Part shown: positions 6,103-12,051 of the stretch, piece after piece
Layout of the letters: every line of letters starts with the position of its first letter
Numbering within the stretch: position 1 is the first letter of the stretch
NCBI GenBank assembly: GCA_023432565.1
Contig: JAEYUL010000126.1
Coordinates: forward strand, 1-12,051
DNA from: Actinomycetes bacterium
Lineage (GTDB): Bacteria; Actinomycetota; Actinomycetes; Actinomycetales; Cellulomonadaceae
DNA: 12,051 nt
Direction of reading: 5' to 3'
Program-made: the position numbers and the translations under genes
Notes under the pieces: generated by a model
What the model saw: the letters and a program-made list of their open reading frames with translations, nothing else
Told to the model about the DNA's origin: nothing
The model's database searches: none

Positions 6103-7095
6103 TCAGGCAGCCAGGACGAGAACCGGCCGCGCCTTGCCGTCGCGCAGGCGCAGCAGCGCGACGAGTCGGCCGTCCGGACCGATGGCCGCGACGGTGGCGT
6201 CCGGGTCCTGCGTGACCGAGGCCGGATAAGCCGCGATCGCCTGGCCGTACCCCAGCGCACGCTCCTCGGCCTGGGTCACCTCGTGGACGGGGAACGTCGC
6301 ACGCGCCGCGTCCACGAGCGCCATGACGTCGAGCGGGACGTCGTCCGGCGTCTGGGCGAGCTCGTCGAGCGTGCGCGCCTCGGCGAGCCGGTACCCGCCG
6401 ACCCGCGTGCGGCGCAGCGCGACGAGATGCGCCCCCACGCCCAGCGCCAGGCCCAGGTCGCGCGCGATCGCCCGCACGTACGTGCCGGACGAGACCACGG
6501 TCCGGACGTCGACGTCGAGCACCCGCACGCCGTGCGCCTCGAGCGGGCGCACCTCACCGACGACGAGCTCGTCGATCGTGACCGGTCGCGCCGCGAGCTC
6601 GACCCGCTCGCCCGCCCTGACCCGCGCGTACGCACGCTCGCCGTCGACCTTGATCGCCGAGACGGCGCTCGGGACCTGCATGACCTCACCCGTGAGCCCG
6701 CGCGCGGCAGCGGCGATCTGCTCGCCGCTCAGGTGCGCGGCGTCGCGAGCGGCGACGACCTCGCCCTCGGCGTCCTCGGTCGTCGTGGCAACACCGAGCC
6801 GGATCGTCGCGGTGTACTCCTTGTCGGCGCCGACCACATAGGTGAGGAGCTTGGTGGCGCGGCCGATCCCGACGACGAGCACGCCGGTGGCCATCGGGTC
6901 GAGCGTCCCGGCGTGGCCCACCTTGCGCGTGCCGGCGAGCCCACGCATGCGCGCCACCACGTCGTGACTCGTCCAGCCGCCGGGCTTGTCGACCACGACG
7001 AACCCGTCGGGCGCGGTCGGGCGCCGTCGTCGCGGGCCGTCGTCGGGCCGTCGCGCGCCGCGCTGTCCCACGGCGTCCCTGCGGGCGCCGCTCAC
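6103..7095 (-). CDS. truB: tRNA pseudouridine(55) synthase
   Basis: TruB isomerises U55 in the T-loop of most elongator tRNAs. The 330-residue protein shows G-F-V-V-V-D-K-P-G-G-W-T-S-H-D (31-45), the catalytic motif G-H-A-G-T-L-D-P-M-A-T-G with Asp66, the D-K-E-Y-T-A-T motif near 85-91, G-T-Y-V-R-A-I-A-R-D-L-G (tRNA-binding region) and a C-terminal PUA-like extension typical of actinobacteria. It is about 30 residues longer than usual at the N-terminus, where residues 1-30 are Arg-rich and low complexity. The GTG at 7093-7095 overlaps the stop of the TetR gene in a GTGA junction. An in-frame GTG at 7069-7071, preceded by AGGGA (four-base spacing), is an equally credible start and would remove the overlap. 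No start codon lies closer to the conserved core. The gene is a core cluster member, here displaced from rbfA by the MFS/TetR pair. Confidence 0.95.
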   Translation of the reverse strand: MSGARRDAVGQRGARRPDDGPRRRRPTAPDGFVVVDKPGGWTSHDVVARMRGLAGTRKVGHAGTLDPMATGVLVVGIGRATKLLTYVVGADKEYTATIRLGVATTTEDAEGEVVAARDAAHLSGEQIAAAARGLTGEVMQVPSAVSAIKVDGERAYARVRAGERVELAARPVTIDELVVGEVRPLEAHGVRVLDVDVRTVVSSGTYVRAIARDLGLALGVGAHLVALRRTRVGGYRLAEARTLDELAQTPDDVPLDVMALVDAARATFPVHEVTQAEERALGYGQAIAAYPASVTQDPDATVAAIGPDGRLVALLRLRDGKARPVLVLAA

Positions 7096-7706
7096 GCCTG
7101 GGCCCGGCGAGCCGCGAGGAACATGCAGTCCACGAGAGCGTCGATGCCGGGCTCCTCGCCCCGGTGCGCCTCGGCGTCGACCGCGACGAGCACGTTGAGC
7201 AGCATGCCGAACGCGACGAAGTGCCGCGCCTCGTCCGGTCCGGCACCCGTGCCGGCGACGAACAGCCGGTAGGCCTCCCCCAGGCAGTGACGCGCGACGC
7301 GTCCGACCTCCTCGTCGGCGCTCGCGATGAAGCCGTGCATGAGCAGACGCAGCAGGTCGCGGTCCTCGATGAGCTCGAGGTAGGCGCGCCCCATCGCCTC
7401 CGCGGGGTCTTCCTCCCGCGACGCCGCGCTGAGCGTGGCGACGACCTCGTCAGCGGCCTGGCGGTAGGTCTCCACGAACAGGTCGCGCTTCGAGCCGAAC
7501 AGCCGCACGACGTAGGGCTGGGAGATCGCCGCAGCGCGTGCGACCTCGTCCGTCGTCGCTGCGAAACCTCCCTCGGCGAACACCCGGCGCGCCGCCGCCA
7601 GGATCTGCTCGCGACGCTCGTCGCCGGACATGCGCCCGGGCCGGGCGGGGTCAGGCGTCGGTGGGGCCGCCGCTCCCGAGGGCCGCAGATCTGCGTTGGT
7701 GGGCAT
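7092..7706 (-). CDS. TetR-family transcriptional regulator
   Basis: The 204-residue protein has the classical TetR N-terminal helix-turn-helix at about 33-79: R-R-E-Q-I-L-A-A-A-R-R-V-F, then T-T-D-E-V-A-R-A-A-A-I-S-Q-P-Y-V-V-R-L-F-G-S-K-R-D-L-F. An all-helical ligand-binding and dimerisation region follows. It diverges from a DHA2 MFS pump across 84 bp, the usual layout for a ligand-released efflux repressor, so autoregulation and pump repression are inferred. The start ATG 7704-7706 has no Shine-Dalgarno but has TAACCT exactly six bases upstream, fitting a leaderless message. The alternative ATG at 7629-7631 gives a more standard 179-residue protein without the Pro/Ala-rich 25-residue tail, but also lacks a ribosome-binding site. 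The 3' end overlaps the longer truB start by four bases. The inducer cannot be read from the sequence. Confidence 0.92.
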   Translation of the reverse strand: MPTNADLRPSGAAAPPTPDPARPGRMSGDERREQILAAARRVFAEGGFAATTDEVARAAAISQPYVVRLFGSKRDLFVETYRQAADEVVATLSAASREEDPAEAMGRAYLELIEDRDLLRLLMHGFIASADEEVGRVARHCLGEAYRLFVAGTGAGPDEARHFVAFGMLLNVLVAVDAEAHRGEEPGIDALVDCMFLAARRAQA

Positions 7707-7707
7707 G

Positions 7708-7736
7708 TCGACAGGTTATCAGCGGATGCCTACGGT
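7708..7736 (+). promoter_or_regulatory. Candidate promoter of the MFS efflux gene
   Basis: TCGACA (7708-7713) and TACGGT (7731-7736) are separated by 17 bases and match the -35 TTGACA and -10 TAnnnT patterns. The start would be near 7743, leaving a leader of about 48 nt to the ATG at 7791. The -35 abuts or overlaps the tetR -10 on the other strand, so the two promoters are nested. Confidence 0.45.
7713..7718 (-). promoter_or_regulatory. -10 element of a predicted leaderless tetR promoter
   Basis: TAACCT on the minus strand fits TAnnnT and is separated from the ATG at 7704-7706 by exactly six bases, the arrangement expected for actinobacterial leaderless messages. The -35 position (near 7736-7741) has no good match. 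Confidence 0.5.
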
Positions 7737-7744
7737 CTGCGTTG

Positions 7745-7758
7745 TTAGTAATCACTCA
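7745..7758. promoter_or_regulatory. Candidate TetR operator
   Basis: TTAGTAATCACTCA is an imperfect dyad centred at 7751.5, with five of seven base pairs symmetric and AGT/ACT half-site cores. This is the most AT-rich part of the intergenic region. It lies just downstream of the predicted MFS start point and near the tetR -35 position, so a bound dimer could block both genes. A second flanking repeat, TTGTT (7742-7746) and AACAA (7764-7768), surrounds it. Confidence 0.4.
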
Positions 7759-7779
7759 ATGCCAACAAGAAACGACCGC

Positions 7780-7785
7780 AGGGAG
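7780..7785 (+). promoter_or_regulatory. Shine-Dalgarno of the MFS gene
   Basis: AGGGAG five bases before the ATG at 7791. It fixes the start of the long, soluble N-terminal tail. Confidence 0.75.
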
Positions 7786-7790
7786 CACCC

Positions 7791-9335
7791 ATGGCCACCC
7801 CACGCCCGCTCGCCGACACCGGCGCGGCCCGCGACACCCACCCACGCGGCAGCCACCCGCGCGCCACGCGCACACGGGCAGCCCGCACCGGCATCGCGCT
7901 GCTCGCCGCGTCCCTGCCGATGTTCATGGCCACGCTCGACAACCTCGTCATGACCACGGCACTGCCCGTGCTGCGCACCGAGCTGCACGCGTCGCTGAGC
8001 GAGCTCCAGTGGATGATCAACGCCTACACGCTCGCGTTCGCCTCGCTGATGATCACCGCCGCGACGCTCGGTGACCGCCTCGGACGGCGGCGGGTCTTCC
8101 TCGCAGGCGTCACGGTCTTCACGCTGGCCTCGATCGCGTCCGCTCTCGCGACCACGCCCGAGGCGCTCATCACCGCGCGCGCCGTCCAGGGCGCGGGGGC
8201 AGCGGCGATCATGCCGCTGTCGCTGACGCTCCTGGCGGCCGCGGTACCCCGCGCGCGCAGGGCCATGGCCATCGGGGTCTGGGGCGCGGTCTCCGGCCTC
8301 GGCGTCGCACTCGGGCCGGTGATCGGCGGCGCCGTCGTGCAGGGCATCTCGTGGGAGGCCATCTTCTGGATCAACGTGCCGGTCGCGGTCGTCGCCGTCC
8401 CCCTCGTCCTGCGCGTGCTGAGCGAGTCCTTCGGTCGGCGCCAGCGCGCCGATCTGGCGGGCCTGGCGCTCGCGAGCGCGGGCGTCCTGGCGGTGGTGTG
8501 GGCGGTCGTACACGGCAACGACGACGGCTGGACCTCCGGTCGCGTCCTCGGCGCCCTGGGCGCCGGGCTCCTGCTGCTGCTCGGCTTCGTGCGACGCGAG
8601 GCGTCGAGCGACCACGCGCTGGTACCTCTGCGGCTGTTCCGTGTGCGCTCGTTCGCGGCCGCGAACGGCAGCTCGTTCCTGTTCTCGGTCGGCGTGTTCG
8701 GCACCGTCTTCGTGCTCTCGCAGTACCTGCAGGTCTCGATGGGTTACAGCCCGCTGCAGGCCGGGCTGCGGACCCTCCCGTGGACCGCCGCACCCATGCT
8801 CGTCGCGCCCGTCGCCGGGCTGCTCGCACCGCGCCTGGGTGTGCGCCCGCTGCTCACCGCCGGGCTCGGGCTGCAGGCCACGGGCCTGGCCTGGCTGGCG
8901 GCCGTCACAGGCAGCGGCACGGTCTACGGCGACATCGTCCCGGGGCTCGCGCTCGCCGGGATCGGCATGGGCCTGACGTTCGCGCCGTCGGCCACCGCGG
9001 TGCTCGCCGACATGGCCCCCGACGACCACGGCGCCGCCAGCTCGGTGAACGCGACCATCCGTGAGGTCGGTGGCGCCGTCGGGGTCGCGGTGATCGTCGC
9101 GGTGTTCCAGGCCGCCGGCGGGACACTCACCCCGGACGGGTTCGCCCAGGGCCTGCGGCCCGCGGCGTTCGTCGGGGCGACGGTGGTCGCCCTCGGTGCC
9201 GCCGTCGCAGCCCGCATGCCGCGGGCGACGGGCCGCATCGCCCGCGAGGCCCCCACGCGGGCGACCGCCCTGGCCGACGACGCCGACCAGGCTGAGCCCC
9301 GGGACGAGCCCGCCCCGGCCCTCGCCGGGCGCTGA
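7791..9335 (+). CDS. MFS drug:H+ antiporter, DHA2 family (14 TM, EmrB/QacA-like)
   Basis: The 514-residue inner-membrane protein is predicted to export toxic or amphipathic compounds in exchange for protons. After a 32-residue Arg/Ala-rich cytoplasmic tail, TM1 carries the D1-type motif L-D-N-L-V-M-T-T-A-L-P (49-59; usually L-D-x-T-V-V-N-V-A-L-P). The loop between TM2 and TM3 has motif A, G-D-R-L-G-R-R-R-V-F (94-103). TM5 has the antiporter motif C, G-V-A-L-G-P-V-I-G-G (171-180). The length and number of hydrophobic segments fit the 14-TM DHA2 group. The C-terminus (about 470-514) is a hydrophilic Ala/Asp/Pro-rich tail. It is the only plus-strand gene in the window, sits back-to-back with a TetR regulator that probably represses it, and ends at a hairpin shared with rbfA. 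Substrate specificity cannot be read from sequence. Confidence 0.93.
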   Translation: MATPRPLADTGAARDTHPRGSHPRATRTRAARTGIALLAASLPMFMATLDNLVMTTALPVLRTELHASLSELQWMINAYTLAFASLMITAATLGDRLGRRRVFLAGVTVFTLASIASALATTPEALITARAVQGAGAAAIMPLSLTLLAAAVPRARRAMAIGVWGAVSGLGVALGPVIGGAVVQGISWEAIFWINVPVAVVAVPLVLRVLSESFGRRQRADLAGLALASAGVLAVVWAVVHGNDDGWTSGRVLGALGAGLLLLLGFVRREASSDHALVPLRLFRVRSFAAANGSSFLFSVGVFGTVFVLSQYLQVSMGYSPLQAGLRTLPWTAAPMLVAPVAGLLAPRLGVRPLLTAGLGLQATGLAWLAAVTGSGTVYGDIVPGLALAGIGMGLTFAPSATAVLADMAPDDHGAASSVNATIREVGGAVGVAVIVAVFQAAGGTLTPDGFAQGLRPAAFVGATVVALGAAVAARMPRATGRIAREAPTRATALADDADQAEPRDEPAPALAGR

Positions 9336-9357
9336 CCCGAGGCTCGCGCCACGCACG

Positions 9358-9391
9358 GCGAGGGCGGCCCGAGTGATCGAGCCGCCCTCGC
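9358..9391. terminator. Bidirectional hairpin terminator between MFS gene and rbfA
   Basis: A perfect 11-bp inverted repeat, GCGAGGGCGGC (9358-9368) and GCCGCCCTCGC (9381-9391), continues after one mismatch as three more pairs (9370-9372 with 9377-9379) closing a GTGA tetraloop. It lies 22 bases past the MFS stop and about 60 bases past the rbfA stop, between convergent genes, so it can serve both strands. No T-tract is present. Confidence 0.8.
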
Positions 9392-9422
9392 GACGTGGAT
9401 GGACCGGTCGTCGGTTCAGGTG

Positions 9423-9439
9423 GACCGCTCGAGCCGGTC
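9423..9439 (-). other. Small hairpin just after rbfA
   Basis: GACCG (9423-9427) and CGGTC (9435-9439) flank a seven-base loop, 11 bases past the rbfA stop. It could add to termination of the rbfA message upstream of the larger hairpin at 9358-9391. The short stem makes this weak. Confidence 0.25.
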
Positions 9440-9450
9440 AGCTCCCAGGC

Positions 9451-9900
9451 TCAGCTCCGAGGCTCGTCGGCCTCGTCGTCGTCCTCGGCCCGACGGTACG
9501 GGTCGGCGTCGCCTGCGAACGACGCCTGCTTCGCCAGCGCCTGCACCTGCGCGTCACGCCGCGCGGCTTCCGCGAGCGCCTGCTCGAGGTGGGCGGCCGT
9601 CTCCGGAACCGCGTCGAGGTGGAACGCGATCGTCGGGGTGAGTCGCACGCCCGTCTGCTTGCCGACCTCCGAGCGGATGATCCCCTTGGCCGACTCGAGC
9701 GCGACGGCGCTCGCCGCACGCTCCTCGTCGTCGCCGAGGACCGTGTAGAACACGTCCGCGTGCTGCAGGTCACCCGTCACCCGGACGTCCGTCACGGTGA
9801 CGAACCCGAGACGCGGGTCCTTGACACGCGTGTCGAGCATCTGCGCGACCACCTGCTGGATCCGCTCCGCCAGCTTGCGCGCACGAGCGCTGTCCGCCAT
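9451..9900 (-). CDS. rbfA: 30S ribosome-binding factor A
   Basis: RbfA is a small KH-fold protein that binds the 30S subunit during late 16S rRNA maturation. The 149-residue sequence shows the family N-terminus R-A-R-K-L-A-E-R-I-Q-Q-V-V-A, then D-P-R-L-G-F-V-T-V-T-D-V-R-V-T-G-D-L-Q-H-A-D-V and the core region ending T-P-T-I-A-F-H-L-D. The last 35 or so residues are an acidic, probably disordered tail. The start is ATG 9898-9900, with AGGAAG (minus strand, 9907-9912) eight bases upstream of the ATG at its nearest AGGA. It follows infB directly, as in most bacteria, but a strong hairpin lies between them. It ends against the convergent MFS gene, so the core operon is interrupted after it. Confidence 0.95.
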   Translation of the reverse strand: MADSARARKLAERIQQVVAQMLDTRVKDPRLGFVTVTDVRVTGDLQHADVFYTVLGDDEERAASAVALESAKGIIRSEVGKQTGVRLTPTIAFHLDAVPETAAHLEQALAEAARRDAQVQALAKQASFAGDADPYRRAEDDDEADEPRS

Positions 9901-9959
9901 CAGACTCTTCCTCTCACGCAGGGACTGCGACGACCCGGCTCTCGCGAGCAGGGTCGACC

Positions 9960-10009
9960 GGCCGGTGACGGGGTCTTCTCACGACCGTGAGGAGACCCCG
10001 TCGCCGGCC
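9960..10009 (-). terminator. Long hairpin between infB and rbfA
   Basis: Three stacked perfect stems are separated by single mismatches: 9960-9965 with 10004-10009 (6 pairs), 9967-9976 with 9993-10002 (10 pairs) and 9978-9982 with 9987-9991 (5 pairs), closing a four-base loop. It begins seven bases after the infB stop and ends about 60 bases before the rbfA start. There is no T-tract on the minus strand. It may terminate most infB transcripts, partly attenuate rbfA, or act as a processing or 3'-stabilising structure. Confidence 0.75.
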
Positions 10010-10016
10010 AAGGGAC

Positions 10017-12051
10017 TCAGGACCGCGGCTTCTCGCGCATCTCGAACGTCTCGATGACGTCCTCGACCTGCAGGTCGTTGTACGACCCGAGACCGATACC
10101 GCACTCGTAGCCCTCGCGGACCTCGGTGGCGTCGTCCTTGAACCGCTTGAGCGACTCGATCGTGAGGTTGTCCGCCACGACCTTGCCGCCGCGCAGGACG
10201 CGCGCCTTGGCGTTGCGCCGGATCTCGCCCGAGCGGACGATCGACCCGGCGATGTTGCCGAACTTCGAGGAGCGGAAGATCTCGCGGACCTCGGCGGTGC
10301 CGAGCTGCGCCTCCTCGTACTCCGGCTTGAGCATGCCCTTGAGCGCGGCCTCGACGTCGTCGATCGCCTGGTAGATGACCGAGTAGAAGCGCACGTCGAC
10401 GCCCTCGCGGTCGGCCAGCTCCTCGACGCGCTCGGCGAACTTCACGTTGAAGCCGATGATGATCGCCGAGTCGACGGTCGCCAGGTTGACGTCGTTCTGC
10501 GTGATCGCGCCGACGCCGCGGTGGATGACGCGCAGGTCGACCTCCTCGCCCACGTCGATCTTGAGCAACGCGTCCTCGAGCGCCTCGACGGCACCCGAGA
10601 CGTCACCCTTGATGACGAGGTTGAGGGTCTCGACCTTGCCCTGCGCGAGCGCCTGCGTGAAGTCCTCGAGGCTGATGCGCTTGCGGCGCTTGGCCAGGAG
10701 GGCGGCACGCTCGGCGGCCTCCCGCTTCTCGGCGATCTGGCGCGCGGTGCGCTCCTCGGGAGCCACGATGAGCGTGTCACCCGCGGACGGCACCGACGCG
10801 AGACCCAGCACCTGCACCGGACGGGACGGGCCCGCCTCGGCCACCGGCGCGCCGTGCTCGTCGAACATCGCACGCACACGGCCGTAGGCCGTGCCCGCGA
10901 CGATCGCGTCACCGACGTGCAGCGTCCCGGACTGGACCAGGACCGTGGCGACCGCACCGCGGCCCTTGTCGAGGTTGGCCTCGATCGCGACGCCGCGCGC
11001 GTCCTTGTCCGGGTTGGCCCGCAGGTCGAGCGCAGCGTCCGCCGTCAGGAGGACCGCCTCGAGCAGCTGGTCGATGCCCAGCCCCTGCTTGGCGGACACG
11101 TCGACGAACATGGTGTCGCCGCCGTACTCCTCGGCCACCAGGTTGTACTCGGTGAGCTGCTGGCGGATCTTGGCGGGGTTGGCCCCCTCCTTGTCCACCT
11201 TGTTGACCGCGACCACGATCGGCACGTTGGCCGCCTGCGCGTGGTTGAGCGCCTCGATCGTCTGCGGCATCACGCCGTCGTCGGCCGCGACCACGAGGAT
11301 CGCGATGTCCGTGACCTGCGCACCGCGGGCACGCATGGCGGTGAACGCCTCGTGACCCGGGGTGTCGATGAACGTGATCGGACGGTCGACGCCCTCGTGC
11401 TGCTTGACGACCTGGTAGGCACCGATGTGCTGGGTGATGCCACCGGCCTCGCCCGCGACGACGTCCGTCGAACGGATCGCGTCGAGGAGCTTGGTCTTTC
11501 CGTGGTCGACGTGGCCCATGACCGTGACGACCGGCGGACGCGCCTGCAGGTCCTCGTCGGACTCCCCGGCCTCCTCGGCCTCGAGGTCGATGTCGAAGGA
11601 CTCGAGCAGCTCGCGGTCCTCCTCCTCGGCCGACACCATCTCGATGACGTAGCCGAGCTCGGCCGCGAGCGCGCCGAAGGTGTCCTCGTCGAGCGACTGC
11701 GTCGCGGTCGCCATCTCACCGAGGTGGAACAGCACCGTGACGAGCGAGGCCGGGTTGGCGTCGATCTTGTCGGCGAAGTCGTTCAGCGACGATCCGTGGC
11801 GCAGACGCACGACGGTCGACCCGTTGCCCCGAGGGACCTGGACGCCGCCGAGCGACGGCGCCTGCATCGCCTCGAACTCCTGGCGCTTGGCCCGCTTCGA
11901 CTTGCGTCCCCGGACGGGACGCCCACCGGCGCGGCCGAAGGCACCCTGCGTCGAGCCGCGACCGGCACCGCCGGGACGACCACCGCCGCCGGGACGCCCG
12001 GCGAAGCCGCCACCGCCGCCGGCGCCGGGCGCACCGCCGCCACCACCGGGA
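10017..12051 (-). CDS. infB: Translation initiation factor IF-2, 5' end outside window
   Basis: IF-2 is the GTPase that delivers fMet-tRNA to the 30S subunit and promotes subunit joining. The window holds the C-terminal 677 codons; the reading frame stays open to the right edge. The first ~45 residues are the Gly/Pro/Arg-rich segment typical of actinobacterial IF-2, followed by R-K-S-K-R-A-K-R-Q-E-F-E and the IF2_N region. The G domain shows G1 GHVDHGKT (179-186), G2 G-G-I-T-Q-H-I-G-A, G3 D-T-P-G-H (229-233), G4 N-K-V-D (283-286) and G5 S-A-K (319-321). Domains II, III and the initiator-tRNA-binding C-terminal domain follow to the end (K-P-R-S). An internal ATG at 11865-11867 is not the true start, since the conserved basic motif lies upstream of it. 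It heads the visible part of the cluster and is followed by a strong hairpin and rbfA. Confidence 0.97.
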   Translation of the reverse strand, partial: PGGGGGAPGAGGGGGFAGRPGGGGRPGGAGRGSTQGAFGRAGGRPVRGRKSKRAKRQEFEAMQAPSLGGVQVPRGNGSTVVRLRHGSSLNDFADKIDANPASLVTVLFHLGEMATATQSLDEDTFGALAAELGYVIEMVSAEEEDRELLESFDIDLEAEEAGESDEDLQARPPVVTVMGHVDHGKTKLLDAIRSTDVVAGEAGGITQHIGAYQVVKQHEGVDRPITFIDTPGHEAFTAMRARGAQVTDIAILVVAADDGVMPQTIEALNHAQAANVPIVVAVNKVDKEGANPAKIRQQLTEYNLVAEEYGGDTMFVDVSAKQGLGIDQLLEAVLLTADAALDLRANPDKDARGVAIEANLDKGRGAVATVLVQSGTLHVGDAIVAGTAYGRVRAMFDEHGAPVAEAGPSRPVQVLGLASVPSAGDTLIVAPEERTARQIAEKREAAERAALLAKRRKRISLEDFTQALAQGKVETLNLVIKGDVSGAVEALEDALLKIDVGEEVDLRVIHRGVGAITQNDVNLATVDSAIIIGFNVKFAERVEELADREGVDVRFYSVIYQAIDDVEAALKGMLKPEYEEAQLGTAEVREIFRSSKFGNIAGSIVRSGEIRRNAKARVLRGGKVVADNLTIESLKRFKDDATEVREGYECGIGLGSYNDLQVEDVIETFEMREKPRS
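11980..12022. repeat. Short direct repeat in the Gly-rich coding region of infB
   Basis: The 13-mer CCACCGCCGCCGG occurs at 11980-11992 and 12010-12022, encoding Gly-rich segments on the minus strand. Such low-complexity coding repeats expand and contract between related strains. It is probably of no separate function. Confidence 0.5.

Noticed and set aside
7752..9356. A 534-codon open frame on the minus strand opposite the MFS gene
   Set aside because: Low-complexity Arg/Gly/Glu/Asp composition with no motif; the plus-strand frame has TM segments and MFS motifs A and C.
11783..12046. A short minus-strand frame at the right edge in another register
   Set aside because: It is a shadow of the Gly-rich region of infB, which reads continuously through it to the window edge.
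1..12051. Mobile elements, CRISPR arrays, phage, defence, tRNA or rRNA genes
   Set aside because: No transposase or integrase motifs, no terminal inverted repeats around the accessory modules, no regularly spaced repeats and no tRNA-like cloverleaf were seen. The accessory genes share the GC-rich composition of their neighbours, giving no sign of recent transfer.

Overview
The window is about 12 kb of very GC-rich actinobacterial chromosome, most likely from Cellulomonas or a close relative. The strongest clue is a full-length homologue of the Cellulomonas fimi endoglucanase CenC, with the same domain order: two CBM4 modules, an Ig-like linker, a GH9 catalytic domain and two C-terminal Ig-like modules. 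GTG starts, Gly/Arg-rich protein tails and GC-rich hairpin terminators without U-tracts also fit.

The backbone is the conserved translation and RNA-maturation cluster, all on the minus strand. Read from the right edge it runs infB (IF-2, its 5' end outside the window), rbfA, truB, ribF and rpsO (S15, only its first codons present). These genes cover ribosome assembly and initiation, tRNA U55 modification and FMN/FAD synthesis.

Three accessory modules sit in the gaps of this backbone. (1) Between rbfA and truB is a divergent pair: a 14-TM DHA2-type MFS efflux pump (+ strand) and a TetR-family regulator (- strand), sharing an 84-bp promoter region with a candidate operator. The regulator's stop codon overlaps the likely GTG start of truB. 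(2) Between truB and ribF is cenC, with its own promoter-like region upstream and a strong hairpin downstream. (3) Between ribF and rpsO is a secreted CAP/SCP-superfamily protein with a 175-nt upstream leader.

Four clear secondary-structure elements mark transcription boundaries: hairpins after infB, between the convergent MFS and rbfA genes, after cenC, and a smaller one in the leader of the CAP gene. I see no tRNA or rRNA genes, insertion sequences, CRISPR arrays, phage genes or defence genes. No gene-free stretch exceeds about 175 bp. I do not see an undescribed multi-gene system. The interesting points are the interleaving of secreted and efflux genes with essential translation genes, the compact divergent promoter with a predicted leaderless regulator, possible coupling of truB to that regulator, and an unexplained structured leader.
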